Source: Struthidea cinerea (lineage: Eukaryota > Chordata > Aves > Passeriformes > Corcoracidae). From it: a stretch of DNA of 64,000 bases. A program made the position numbers and the translations under genes. The stretch is from positions 5,680-69,679 of the forward strand of contig VZTI01004325.1 of the NCBI GenBank assembly GCA_013397865.1, given 5' to 3'. Within the stretch, counting starts at the first letter, position 1. Each line of letters begins with the position of its first letter. Shown here piece after piece: positions 1-12,936 of this stretch. The notes beneath the pieces were generated by a model, which was given only the letters and a program-made list of their open reading frames with translations, made no database searches and was not told the DNA's origin.

Positions 1-282
1 AGGGACAAGCACTTGGTACCCCACAGAAAGCCAGAGCCTCAGCAGAAAGCTCCCTCTGCCTCCGCCCCCATCCCCGCCTCCGCCCCTGCCGGAGCCCGCC
101 CCGCTGGAGCCAAGGCAGGAGATTTTAGGGTCCGACGGTGAGGAGCAAGAGGATCCCGCAGTTCACTGTAAAGCAGGCTATCATCCAGTGAAATTGGTAC
201 AGGTTCCACAAAAGATTTACTATGTGGTGCTACTAGTCCTACGGAATTTCTGAAGTAGGCCTAATCTGTGATCACACCAGTT
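1..282 (+). pseudogene. SRPK2: Decayed SRPK2 (SR-protein kinase 2) 5' coding fragment
   Basis: SRPK2 is a serine/threonine kinase that phosphorylates the RS domains of splicing factors. Here only its N-terminal part survives. Frame 1 at bases 25-54 reads RKPEPQQKAP, like the segment just after the SRPK2 start. Frame 2 then reads a proline-rich run (PLPPPPSPPPPLPEPAP) followed at 119-193 by EILGSDGEEQEDPA and CKAGYHPVK, which matches the family stretch leading into the kinase domain. The switch between frames means a frameshift near bases 50-60. After base 193 protein similarity fades, but nucleotide similarity to the segment encoding the glycine-rich loop (RYHVIRKLGWGHFSTVW in the family) seems to continue to about 282, with indels, the loop glycines lost and a stop at 251-253. 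The acidic DYC of the family has become VHC. SRPK2 rather than SRPK1 is favoured by the polyproline run. Comparison is from memory of the family. The 5' end lies outside the window. It may be a retrocopy or a fragment of a DNA-level duplication. Confidence 0.8.
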
Positions 283-3200
283 ACTTTAAGGAGAAATCAC
301 TGAAAACAAGGGTCTTGTAGGAACTAAAAGGAAAGTTCTGTTTTTTCTTATTTCTAGTGACAGCATTGTTGCTGAAACGGGAAGAATTCTGGTAGGTGCA
401 AAAAGCTCTAAAGTGACATTATAATTTTACCAAGAACGATATAATCTAGTTAGAGTCATTCAGAACAATAGGATACCTCAAGTATCACATGTGACACTGT
501 CCAAAAAATGATTGATCTGGGAAGAGGAAATGATTTTTCACTCCAGAGACCTGAAAATGCAGGAGGGGTTTACTGTGAGTAAAAGATACACTGTGTGCCT
601 TAGAAGTTTGGAAGAAAGACTGGGAAGAGGATTTAGATCTTTGTGTAGGAAAAGCAAAGGACAACTGCAGGAAGACAGTTGTAGCATTCTGAAATCTTAC
701 TCCTCACAGCAGGATTAGCTCCATGCAGTTCACTGAAGAAGAGCCATGCATTGACTGCATGGCAAAAGCAGCCTGTGGTTATTCACTGTCTTGTGGTTTT
801 TGATTTGCTCTTTTTTAAAAATTATTATTCTATTTTTTTATTATTATTTTTATTTTAGTACTTCCCCCCTCCCCCACCCCCCACTGGCTCACATTATTTT
901 ACTTACCATGTGTATCCTAAGGGATTTTTAAGGAGGATTGAGAGCTGTGCTTGTGTCAGATGGAGACTGAATGCTAATTACCAGCCTGAGAGAGTATAAT
1001 AATAATACAAGAGCATCAGTGACAGAAAAAAAAATGAGCAGAATATACAATTATTTTATAAAAGAGTTTCTTTCCTTGAGGGAAAAATCTGCACATTTAC
1101 CATCTGTGACAAAGGAGATGTTGGACTGTGTAAGTGAATTACCCATAGCTCTGCGTACATGTGTGCACAGAACAGGATGAACTTGAAATGACATTAAGCA
1201 ATTTTGTTATTGCAAGAAAAGACCAGAAAAGGTACTGAACTGCAAAGCTGCATTTTCCTCTTTCAAAAACCTAATTCAGGTTGATAAATGAAACATGATG
1301 TAAAGCAGAAATACTATATAGACTTCTATGGAAATGTTTATTATACTGCACAAAACTTTCATTTTTCTTCATGCCATGTTCTAGATGAAAATGTACAGTA
1401 TGTTGGAAGAAAACTGTAGAGGACCTAAGCTGTGTCAGTATTAATGATATGTTTAGATGGAGTTTATTTGTGTACAACAAGGGACATTTTAGCTATAATA
1501 AGGGATGGCTCCCAGCAACAAAACACTTTTACTCTAAAATAAGTGTATTATTTAAAGTTCTTCTCTCAACTAGCTTCATAATATGTATTGCTGTCTGGTT
1601 TTCAGTCTGGTCTTCAGTTTTCATTTAAGTAGCAACAGAAAATTAGGCCATGTGACATTCCACAAATTAAATTCTGGATTTTCTCAGTCAATTTTTTAAT
1701 GGACAAGGAAAGGTTTCTTACCCTTGTACCTCTCGGGTATTTTATCAGAAATTGTCTTTCAGAAATTTTTTAGCTCAAGTCCTGTATAGTTGCATGTTAT
1801 CAAATGACAGCCTGAATCTGGACCTTTCATATATGACTATTTCACCTTGCAAAAGAAGATAATATTGTATGTTTGATGTCTAAACTGAGTGCCAGGAGCT
1901 GGAGCACAGACATACCTGGAACACGCTATGGAAAGCAGCAAAGGGGTCTTTGTGCATGAGGAAAGAGTGATTTCCCTCAGCAGCCTCCCAGCGGGGAAGC
2001 ACCTTTCCTCTACTCGATGTTCTCAGACCACAGCTAACAGCAGAATCATGACTGTAGTATTAAATATTGATTTGTAATCAAATTTGATGAAACAGCCAAA
2101 ATGAGTGTAATTTTAGAAGAAACCTGGAAGGAAACCTGTAGAAAAGACTTGAAGAAGATGCTGCAGCCAGATGATCTAACTGTCAGTCCTGTGGCCAAAG
2201 CATTTTAAAACAGTGGAAGAGTTGTAGACAATCACATACAAGAAGCGAGATGGAATTTTTGTGGGTCAAGGAGCCTGTGTACACTACAGACTCAAACATG
2301 CAAATAACATCTACATATTACATATAACTAGAAATATATAAAATAGTATCTATGCATTTACTTGAGTTGTTTTATTTTCTGTTCTTCCTTGAGAAGTTCA
2401 CTATCAGAACATTCCTCTACTCCTTGGAAGAATTGAGGCAGCTCACATACTTTAACCTCTAACAAGAACCTTGATCATTAGAGGGGCAGGAAAATGCTGT
2501 TATCACCAATTCACCAAAAAATGATGCCCATGCAAAAATATTTTGATTGCAACTGTAAGGAACACCTTATTGCATAGAACAGGAGTTCAGTTGGATGTGC
2601 TTAACATTACACAGCTTTCATTTGGCCAATGGTTAGCTTTCTTATCATACAGGTGTTCACAAGTACATTTTCTATATATGTTACTAAGCCAGTGACAATT
2701 TTAACTGAGTTAAATAATGACAACTATGGAAGGCAGGTCCTTGGTCTACAGCAGACATGTACACAAAGCTGCCATGTTACTAAATTACTGTATTCTTTTT
2801 TGCCATGTTGAAGGAACATTATATGATACTACAAGAGGTCAATTGGCACAAGCCAAGGAAGTTTAGTGTGGGTCAGCAGTCATCATTAATATTTTGAATA
2901 CCGAATAAAATATTTAATAGTGCATGTCAAATATTTTAGCAACGTAATCTATTTTTAGTGTATATTTCCTTGCAGTTATCTTTCAGAGAAAATAGAAGGT
3001 ATGTTATTTGTCTTCCTACATTTCATTCTGCAGTCAGAGTTTGCCAGTAACAGTACTTGCACAATCTCAATGCTAAAAAATGTAAATAATATATGTTTCC
3101 TACATCTGTGGCAGATATGTGACAAGCTGGCAGACCATGAATGAAATACTTCAAATATTTTTGCCCAGAAAAGACAGGCATAACATAGAGTGTGTACCCA

Positions 3201-5520
3201 GTTGTAGAGACAACTGGTGAAATCTTGACTCTAAGTTGATGGAAAAACTCTCACTGGATGCACTGATGCATTCTTTTACACAATTATTGTAGAAATGCAT
3301 ATAACCAAATTCCTTCTTTATCATAGAAAAAATGAATGTGTGCAGTGTAGAATCAAGCCTGAGGAGTCAAATCTGTCTTACACTGTAACTTTCCCTCCTT
3401 CTCCCCTTTTTAAAGCAATCATCCTTTCTAAATCGTAACTTCTGTGCATCACTATCTTTCTCTTTCTAGGAGAAACTAGGAACTATTTTTAACATTGCTG
3501 TTTTTTAACAGATAGATAACTCTTCCATTAAATACTCTCATGTCATTAGAAAGCTCTTTTTCTTTAGCTTTATTAGGCAGGTTTTTGTGTTCTACAAAAA
3601 TGTGTATTTCATACAGGTTTTGACATTATCTATTTATGAGTATAGCAATTTGCAGGGACTTTTCATGGTTGTGTGGACCAATTTAAAGCAAAGGGCTAAG
3701 AACTCCATGCCCATGCAATATTATTTACAGCTAACTGTAATTAAGTACTAATGCCATGAGCCAGTCTGTATATTATTAACAAATTCAAGCCATTGAGATA
3801 ATAGCAAAGTCTGAATTGTGTCAGACTTGATTCATATGGTTGCTCTCTGGTAGCTAAAAAGTTAAAAGGACGATACAAGTTGGACTAAGTGGACAATTAA
3901 TCTGATCAGTACTCAAGAGCCAAAACCTGTATCAATTTGAAATACATGTGATTTTTCAAAGTTGCTGTCACTGTGTCCTTGAAAAACAGTAATTCCTTTA
4001 TGATTCCCAGCATAGCAACATGCTACATCAGTGTAGGCTGTTCTTCTACTGTTAGATAATTATTCCATTGAAATGGGCATTTATTTTAGAAATCAGATTA
4101 TAAATTCTGTCAGATTTCTTCAATGCAGAAAGTAGTTCTCAAAATATTGCCCTGACCCCCAAAATAGCTGAGCTTGAGCAAGGGCCGCCAGTTCCCTGTG
4201 TGAGCTTCCTCACAGAAATGCCTCTTTTTCCAGTTTAGTCCTAATGTATAATGTGGAGACTCTAATCTATCAAAATAGATACCTTATCTCAAAGCTGCAA
4301 AGTTGACAATTGGCCATACTTTTTACAAGCAAACGTTTGGGCTTCAGCTTTCAAATTAGTCTATTATTTTTCTATTACAGATGACCTTGTGTATTTCTTG
4401 CCAAATGGCCCTTAGTAAAAATCTGTTTCACAAAGATGGGAAAAAAACCCCCCAACATTTAAGATCTGTTTGAAGATGTGATCATCGGCAAGCACATGAC
4501 TGATTAGGGACATCATTGTGAGGATCCATCGTGTTTGGGATTGCTGGAAAGGATGGGTGCACTGAGGGTTGCGCACTAACTGGGAATGATGGTCAGTGTA
4601 GCTGTCATCTGCTCAGGGCTGAACTGCAGCACATGGGCTGTGTGCTTCCTGCAAAACTTACACTGAAAAGAAAAAAAAGTTGCCTTCTTCACCTTCTTTT
4701 CCACAAATTTGACAGAGCTCTGATGCAAAATGGGGGAGCAGACTTGAACTTTTGTGTAAGATGTTTTTTCTCTTGATTGTCAGCATTTTATGAACCTGAT
4801 TGCTTTGTAGTTCAAGGAGAAAAAAAAACCTCACAAATAGAAATAACACTGTTAAGGATAGAATTATTAATAAAAACAAAACCCATTTTCTCATATCCCA
4901 AATTTGATTTCTAGTATAGTAAATTTAAGAGGTATTTAATAATTAAAAGACAAAATATTCTTTCATTCTCTGCAAATTTAACTGGGTTTTTTTCCTCATA
5001 TTTGGAGCATATTTTGCTATATTACATTTCATATGCACACAAATAAAAATTGAAGAAAATTATTTGGTTTACAAAATCATACAGTATAAGTTAAAAATGT
5101 CATAATAGAACTTGCTCATGCAAGTTCAGTTCATCTGTTCTGTACTTTCATGTTTATACAACCTTTAATTGCATAACAAATATGGCTATATTGTATTACT
5201 AGTAAATCAAAATTATGTAATTTCATCATCCTAGTTTCCACATGACACTGTCCTTTTCCCTGCAGTCTCATGCTGTGCTTGACAACAGAGAGCAAAATTG
5301 TGCAGCATTGTAGACCTTTCATTACAGCAATTTAATCATTGGTGTCTGAAATAAGATATCTAAATTGAAAGTTGAAATAATATTTTGTGAAAGACCTATG
5401 TACCCACCCTGAAGTTTGGAACTGGTCTCACTCCACAGCAGTATAAGTGTGCTTATACTTATGCCAAAGTTTGGACTTTATTATAGAGCTTTACTATAGT
5501 TAAATGTTAGGATTACTCTT
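283..5520. other. Non-coding AT-rich sequence, no gene recognised
   Basis: Only short chance reading frames are present and none shows a recognisable domain or paired splice sites that I can defend. The stretch includes a low-complexity block near 811-882 and two small perfect hairpins: 3198-3217 (8-bp stem, 4-nt loop) and 5440-5459 (8-bp stem, 4-nt loop). I cannot trace SRPK2 similarity with confidence beyond about 282. Confidence 0.6.
811..882. repeat. Low-complexity AT tract followed by C tract
   Basis: An A/T-only run built of TTATT-like units (about 811-858) is followed by a C-rich run at 864-882 composed of C6, T, C5, A, C6. On the minus strand this gives three long G runs separated by single bases, a sequence that could stack as a G-rich structure, although a canonical four-run quadruplex motif is not met. 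Confidence 0.75.
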
Positions 5521-5523
5521 CAA

Positions 5524-5665
5524 CTTTTCATATTTGAAGCAGTGGCACTTAGCATCGCCCCGAATTTCATGTCCCTGTTGTATTATGTCTGACAAAGAGC
5601 ATAATGACACAAGGCCTTGCGCGGCAGAGCTGACATTGTACGGCGCTGGAATTGCCGAGGTTGAG
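5524..5665. promoter_or_regulatory. Candidate conserved non-coding element
   Basis: This is a CpG-containing, non-repetitive block inside AT-rich DNA, with an ACAAAG (Sox-like core) and a cluster of CG dinucleotides around 5616-5665. Retention of CpGs in AT-rich vertebrate DNA, together with complex unique sequence, is the only reason for the call. No alignment was possible. Confidence 0.2.
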
Positions 5666-5679
5666 CGTGTGGTAGTGTT

Positions 5680-5695
5680 TGTGTGTGTGTGTGTT
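5680..5695. repeat. (GT)n microsatellite
   Basis: Seven uninterrupted GT units lie at 5681-5694 directly downstream of the CpG-containing block. It is a short dinucleotide tract, probably variable between individuals. Confidence 0.9.
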
Positions 5696-6584
5696 TGGCT
5701 CACTCTCAGATAATCTCTCTGCTCTCTGTGGATAACAGAGCCTGTGACACAGCTTATAAGAGCAGCGGTTTGCTGTGCTCCGTATTGCCTGCCATGTTCA
5801 CAGATTCCTCAGGGGACTGTTACAGTCTAATATTGTTAAAAGCTTCAAAACCTCTCAAGCACAGCTCCCACTGGAGCCACAGGGAGTTCTTCATGCCCAG
5901 CATTTGAAGGATCATGCCCATGAATGTAGAGCATTTTAGGATTCCCTGGGAAGGAACCACCACCCTCACAAGTGAAATGCCTTTCCCATTACTGCCGTAT
6001 TCCAAACCCCTGCGTATGTTTAAAGTTTACAAAATATTGCTGGGGAAATATAAATGGAAAACTGCTTCTAGTTCCTTTTGTTTGGATTAGCTACACAATT
6101 AATAAGCAAAATCTCTTCTGCTCCTAGGCAGATCCTGTCAGCCTGTGCAACAGCAGGCAAGACGTGCCCCGCTGACGATGTGATGCTGAAGGAGATGAGT
6201 GAGGTGCTGGCTGGCTGTGCTGTCGGAGCATGAGGGAGGGAACTTGACTTCTCCTCCCTTCTCAGAAGAACTGCAGGTACTTTGCAGCATGGAGCTTTCA
6301 TGGAGTTCAGATTCTGGTTGGGAACTACAGACTAACAGCACCACTAAGGCAGGCAAAGATAACCTGTGAAAGTCCTTAGCCCTGTCCTGATGCTCAGCTG
6401 TGAGTGCTGAGGGTACCTTGGCAGAGTGCCCTGTGCAGAGATCTGGGGGCACTGCAGAAGCTGATCTGAGAAGCAGGGCTGCCCTGATGAGCACATTTAC
6501 CATGTGTGGCATCCACACACTCTCCTCTTGCATTCCCAGCCTGTCCCACCCCTTGAGCCAATTTGACCCCCAGTCCAGCAGCAG
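5696..6584. other. Non-coding sequence, no gene recognised
   Basis: This stretch is slightly more GC-rich than its surroundings, with a 150-codon minus-strand open frame at 6138-6590 that has no recognisable domain and no family resemblance. I treat that frame as chance openness. The right-hand part may be the poorly preserved 5' half of the MIR-like element that begins at 6585. Confidence 0.5.
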
Positions 6585-6702
6585 CCTCACCTGTAAAATG
6601 TTTAAATAATATTTACCTTCTCCACAAGGGTGTTGTGGGAGTTAATCATGTCTTTAAAAAGCACTTTGGGGGTTTGAGATTGCTGCTAGCAGTATCTATA
6701 AT
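6585..6702 (+). mobile_element. Ancient MIR-like SINE remnant (3' half)
   Basis: The stretch begins with CCTCACCTGTAAAATG and continues through a TTACCTTCTCCACAAGGGTG segment, GTTGTGGGAGTTAAT and AAAAGCACTTTG. That is the order of the MIR/CORE-SINE family core: CTCATCTGTAAAATG, then CTACCTCATAGGGTTGTTGTGAGGATTAAAT, then AAAGCGCTT. It is strongly diverged, as expected for an element inherited from early amniotes. Element type is recognised from memory of the consensus. The similar L3/CR1-type 3' end is the main alternative. Confidence 0.7.
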
Positions 6703-9700
6703 CCACAGAATAATTTAGCAGTGGAAACTAATTTGGTTTTTTTCCTCATTTGTCTTTGGTTGCCATTTCTGGTTTTCAACTGATAAATGACTTCCAAACT
6801 TACTAACGTAAAACCCTGCAAATGTGTGCCACTTATGGTCTTAAATACATGTGAAGCTTTGTCTTCCCAGTGATAAGTACTGCACTTGAAAAGGGAGCAT
6901 CCCAATCACATTTGACCTGTTACATAAAGTCAATAGTATCTGCAATTACTCTGCGATCCAACAATTCAAACCAATCTGTTTTTAAAGACAAATCATGCAT
7001 AAACTCAAGCTAAGTAGTGGTCTCCAGTGATTCCGATTCATGCTGTGCTGACAAACCCTCATGAAAGCAGATAAGCTGTATCAAGAACTAATTAAGAACA
7101 GAGTGTTTTATGCCTCCTTTGCATGAAATTAAAAAGTGGCATTCTGGGAAGAACTAAAGCAACAAAACCCAGCCTATTTTTTCTTATTCATGCATAGGAC
7201 TTTAAAACATTAGATTTTTCTGAAGCTTCAATTTCTCTATGTATCTCTGGGGTGTGAATGCCAAAAATGAGCCATAGGCAACACAAAAGTATTTCTCATT
7301 TCACCCAGTTATTTTGGTCTTGGTGGGACTATTTGGAGAAACACGCCTGAAATATTCCTTATGGAATTGAGGGTACAGTTCTTGTCTTCCTTTAGTATCA
7401 CGCTTATTTCACATTATTGATTTTTTTGTAGAGGCATCTTCTTCATTCTTTTGGGGAAGAACATAGCACCTAATCGATTAATCAAGTAACCTTGAGCTTT
7501 TAAACCACCAAAAAGAGATTGGAAAGTAACTTTGTGTTAACCTGCTGCTTGATACCTTTACTGATTTAGTCTTTGTCCCAAGAACAGATGGCCCTAGCCC
7601 TCAAAGTAATTTGTTGGGAAAGTAGTTTAGAGGCACAGTATGACATGGAATGAAGTTTAGCATAGTGCCAGTAGCTATGCTGATTTGAACGAGTTAAATG
7701 TCTCAGTATATCAGTACTTCTATACATTTGATTAACAACAGAAATATCTTCCATGTATATACATGGGAATATTGCCATATTCCCTGAAAAAATTGTCTGA
7801 AGATGTTGGAAGAGTGTATGAAAGTCTGTTTTGATCAGAATCAACCCTCTGTCTAATTAAGACAATGATTTACATTGCATAATGGCACATTTTGATACTT
7901 TATGAAGCTGAGGTAAAATAACAACAGTGGTTTTACCGTTTCTGGAAATTACAATTTGAAGATCACACAACGCTTTCCAAACCTGAGGCTTAACAATACT
8001 CTTATGTATTTATGTTGTGCCTATTTACAGAAACGAAAGAAAAGGCAAATGAACCTGAGGATTGCTTGGGTGGCTTCATATTCAGAATGAGCTTTCAAGA
8101 AAGCAACTAAATTAGCTCCCACATAGACAGATACATTTCTGTTTGTTTTCCCATATTTTATATTGTAATATGTTTTTTTCAGAATACACTTTACGTTTTA
8201 TGCTGATCTTTTAAAAATATTTTCCAACTTATTTACACTTGAAATAGATATTTGTCATGTGCCATGGAAAAGAGTTTTCTGCAAAGGAGGGCTGCTGTCT
8301 TCTTTTTACTTTTATGCCTTCTGTCTCATTTTGACATTTATCTAAAATGACTCCAGTGCTTCCTCCAGATTTAAGTCTGACTGTATGTGGGGCAGGCAGT
8401 GGTCTCGGGGTAGTTGGCTGCATTCCCAGTGGGGAAATAGGAAGTGGTAGCAGTTCTGAAACAGCCCATTTTAACTGCAGACACCCGTAGCCTCAGCCCG
8501 CTGAGAGCAAGCGAGTGGGGAAGCTACCTTGAAAAGGACAATTCTTTGTTGAAAAGGGTTACTTGTCAACTACTGGTGAGATCCATTGGACTAGAAAGTC
8601 AAAGCATCTGAATCACTCCAGCCTGGAGAACGCTTGTGGAAGATGTACTTCCAGCGGATCCAATTCTTAATCGTCATTAAGTAATTAAGATTGAGTAATT
8701 TCTTTGTAAATTTTCATTCATTAATGTTTGAATATCTGCTTTTATAGAAAGGTTATTAAATTTAAAAATATTGTAGTCTCACCAGAGATTCCATGAAACT
8801 GTCTATTCCTTAAAACTCTCCCTTAAGGATAGTTTTTCTCAAATGATTTTTTTTCCAAATTGTTCTGATAATCTGTTTTGAGCCATTTGTGTGAACATGG
8901 GTGAATCTTTTGCCATTATTAAAATTCCCATGAACACATAGCCCTTTACTTGAATGTTCCTTAAGGCTTTGAGGGCCTTTCCTCAGATTGCCATCTGAAA
9001 TTCAAATACATATCCATGCACAACTTAGAAATGATTAGTCATATAATTTGATTGGTGTTTTTCTCATTCCCTGACTGGTATGAATGTTCACAGAAGGCTA
9101 TATTTAAATGATCTCATCCTGAGATTAAAATGCATTTTCCCTGAACATCTGTGCTTGTAAACTGAATGCTCACGAGAAGTGACTATAAATGGGCTGCTCA
9201 CATGTGCAATTCAAATGTGGCTAAGTCTAGTTCAATTGAAGATTTAAACCAGCATTATTTTTGTTTGTTTTTATTTATTTCTTTTGGCTGTATTTGTTCA
9301 GTTTCAGTAGACCATAGCAATAATAAGTAAACCCAACTGCTTGCTCTGGAGACTCCTGTGTTTCCAGTGCATGCATGTGAAGCCAGTGGAAATGTTTCAT
9401 GACAGCCAGAGAAAGGTGGTAATAGGATGGTTCTATAGGCAGAACTAGACCCTACTAACGAAAAACAGCTGAAGGAACAGGTGATGATTTCATCGTTAAT
9501 TTTTTTCACGCAATTGGGAAAAAAATCACACCTGTGACTGCACCTAATTTGTTAAATACATATCTCCTGCAGAATGTGAGCATGTGGCGTGGTAGTGTTC
9601 TATACACTCCTGTACACACAGATTATATTCCAGGGTCTGTCTTCCATTGTAGAGGGGAAAATGCTGATGCTTTTTTTGACAAATTCAGAGGCGTTGCCAG

Positions 9701-12700
9701 TCTTTTGAAATGCAAAATGACTGACTTTCATTGCTGAAGACTGGTTTCTGTTAGGTATACAAATGGAAACTTGTAGAATTCTTTTCTACGAATGTCAACA
9801 CCACACAGCTGTCCAGGTGGAAACCACCTTTCCTAAAACATTTTTGGTGCTTAAGCAGATCTCTGGTCTCACTATATGTACTTTGCAATCTTTACAGAGG
9901 CAATCAGCAAATAAAATTGTAATATGTTGATACAGAAAAGGAAAAATTTGGTTCCAAGTTTAGGTTCCTTTATCACTAATAATTTGATACAATAGGAATG
10001 TATTAGAGAATTCTCCACAATTATTTTGTAATCTCTTTTCAAAATTAAATGCTTCATTTCAGCCATCTGGTCTAATGGCTGGGTCATTTGGGAAGTACAG
10101 CTCCCATGCAAATCTCCACCTTTTTATCTTGCAGGTGCACACATGGGAATTAATTAACATGGGTATCATTTTTCATGCTATGTATTTATTATATTTTTAT
10201 TATGTATTCTTCAACCCATACATTCTTTCTCTTTTTCACACAATCCTTTTAACGGCTGCAGTCTGCTCTGGAAAAGCACAGGAGATTTAGTTTAATCAGT
10301 GATATGAGGTCTCAGTTTCAGTATAGTTTAATCCTTTTATGAAAAGCTCGGACAAAATAGTGGGCTTTGTATTGAACAGGGACAACCTGTAGCTCCCTGG
10401 ATCACTGCTAGGGAACGTGACAGCACAGTTTCAGTTTTCCAGCAAATGAAAAAAAAGCAGCTTGGAATTGTAAAAATGTCTCACAAGATTTTACACTTCT
10501 AATTGATAATCAGATTATAGTGATAAAGCAAATTTATAAACAATAATAATAGATGCTACACAATCTTTATTTTAATTTTTTTACTTTAATCTTCTCATGA
10601 AGTTTTGACCTTTGTTGTCATCTATGGCTTGCTGCTGGGTCAGCTGTTATTAATACAACTGTGACAGTTTAAAACTGATACTTTTCTGTCTTTTTAAAAG
10701 TGCCATTTAAAAGTCTTGTGCAAGATGATGTACCTGGTATACAATTGTTGTGTTTAAGTATATAAATCAGGTTCATGAAAATTAGCAAAATAGTTTTTTG
10801 TTTTCCAGCTTCTATGTAATGTTTTTCATGCCTTGGGAAGCTGATTTTCTTGGATCAGAGAGTTTCCTGAAATGCCTCAAATATCCTTTAACTTACTGTC
10901 TTTTTGGTGACAGCTTTAATAGTAACATTCAGAACTGGAAGATTAAATAACTTACAAAAGTTGTTTGGTTTTTTTTCTTTATGCATTTCAAAGGTGCTGT
11001 ACTCCGTTGATCAAAGCGGCTTTACAAGGATGTTTGAATGCATTGACCAACTGTGTTTTTATAGGGCTGGACTATAAACCATGGTTTAACCAGCTGCAGA
11101 CTTCTTCTCTTGCCAGGGGCATTGTAGGCAGGTTCCAGGTTTGTCTCCAGTCAGAGGAGAAGCTCAGTGGGATCACTCTTGCAGTGATAAGACAGTAGGC
11201 ATAATTCACTTTTAAAAGTCCATGAATACCACTGAAATTGTTCCCTTTACTTGTTTGTTGGATAAAATAGGTGGCACCTTCTAGCTCTGTTGGACAGGTA
11301 CACATTTTAAACACTAGCAAGCTACAAGAGTTATGACTGTTTCATAAAATAGAAAAGAACTAAAATGTTTCAGCTCCATCTCTAAAGATGATTTTTGCCT
11401 CCTTTTTATCTTTCATCTGAATTTTTCCTTATTTTGCACGGGCTCTGTTTTCAGAACCATACCCAGTGTGCCTAGTCTGAATATATTAATCAATATCACA
11501 TACATCTCCAAACAACTAGCTTAAAGAAGACTACCATGATAGGCCAAACCCGTCCATGGACTTGAAGCTAATAATTTTCAGCTCAGTAGATGTTGCATAT
11601 GGCATATATTTCAGATATTTATGCATATTTATTTTCTGTTAGTCTATTATACCTATAGCAGGGATATATTTGATAATGAAAGTTTTAAGCTAGAAAATGT
11701 ACGTACAGATTGGCAGTTGTTACAGGATGTGAAAGGGGATCCTCAAAAATAGTAAATATCCATTATATGGTTAGATACAATAATAGTGGTATAAAAAATA
11801 AGTTTTCCAGCTCTGCATTGGCTTTCTCGTTCTTCTCAATTCCCTTTGACACCATCTCTATCTCACTTTAGCCATCAGTGCTTTAACAGATAAGAGGTGT
11901 GTACATAAAGGGTGTTTCATGTGTGTGATAATCCATATCTGAGTGAATGTAAATGTCAATAAAAGTGGGTGTGTTTATGTGTGGTTTTACACATGTGAAA
12001 ATACTGTCCTGCTGCTTGCATTGTTCTCCAATTCTAACTTCCAGGCACTGAGATTTGAGCACAGATGCTGTTTTCAGTAAGATAGTACTTGTCTATTCTT
12101 TGAATGTCATGGCAGATGTTTTACCTCGAGGTTAATATCTGACTTGCTTTAAATTCATGTGGGAAATCTGAAAGTTCCATTTCCTATCTCGAAAATCAAT
12201 AGAAACTTAATCAGAGCTGCTAAAAACAAGTCCCAGTTCTTTTGTAACAGAGAAAGTAAACAAGGTACAAAATTAAAAGTGACAGAATATTTTACATGAA
12301 GGACATGAAGTGCACCACCAACTAAGCTTCAGCTCTACAAGCTGAGTGTCTTTCAAGCTGAGGTTTGACTAGAGAAAGCTCCATCTGTTCTTTTCCTATA
12401 CTAAGGCACTATAGCACAGTTAAGGTACATTTCAATTTTTAGTAAAATATAAACAAATTTTTTAACAGACATTAGCTTTGCATTGAACAGCTTGTATGGT
12501 GACCTAAAAGATTTTCTTTGTCAGAATCTGAGTGTTTAATCCAGACTCCTCACGAATGGTTGTTATTCACATGCACAAGAAACCAGATCCTAAATGTTTT
12601 TTTTGGTCCTCCTACCCCAACAGATTTCGTGCATGGGCTTCATATAGCCAAAAACTCCTCTTCTAGCCTAGACTGATTATTCTCTCTTGCTTCTGTTTTC

Positions 12701-12931
12701 TGTTATCTTTTTTTCTTTTATATTGTGCTTAAAGAAACTGTTGCTTCATGTCATTAGTCCTAAACCTGGAAAGGTGTTGGGGGCATATAATTTAATCTAA
12801 AGGCACAGGGAAGTTGAGATGGCTGTGTTCAGTTTTTGTTATGTGCTCAAGTTGGCTGATCATGGGACATCCTGGTCACTGCATTCTGCAGCTGGTTCAG
12901 TCTGGAACAAGGATTATACTTGTCAAGTAAT
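6703..12931. other. Non-coding AT-rich sequence, no gene recognised
   Basis: No reading frame longer than about 92 codons, no identifiable mobile element and no RNA gene pattern was seen. A compact AT-rich block with several ATTA/TAAT cores at 8650-8790 is listed separately. The remainder appears to be unique, neutrally drifting sequence. Confidence 0.6.
8650..8790. promoter_or_regulatory. Candidate homeodomain-site-rich element
   Basis: A run of ATTA/TAAT cores includes a segment at about 8670-8700 containing GTCATTAAGTAATTAAGATT, with a CG in the adjacent TTAATCGTC. Clusters of such cores are typical of developmental enhancers, but they also arise by chance in AT-rich DNA. Weak call. Confidence 0.2.
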
Positions 12932-12936
12932 ATTAC
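12932..12936 (+). repeat. Left target-site duplication of solo LTR (ATTAC)
   Basis: ATTAC immediately precedes the TG of the LTR and is repeated exactly after the terminal CA at 13867-13871. A 5-bp duplication is typical of ERVL-type integrases, while ERVK-type more often give 6 bp and gammaretrovirus-like elements 4 bp. Confidence 0.85.

Noticed and set aside
2101..2208. 35-codon plus-strand open frame, lysine-rich, starting at ATG
   Set aside because: It begins with a clean ATG and the protein looks compositionally plausible, but it is very short, has no family resemblance I can name, and no splice or promoter context.
6138..6590. 150-codon minus-strand open frame
   Set aside because: No domain, signal peptide or repeat is visible. 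It overlaps other open frames in a mildly GC-rich stretch and runs into a MIR-like remnant.
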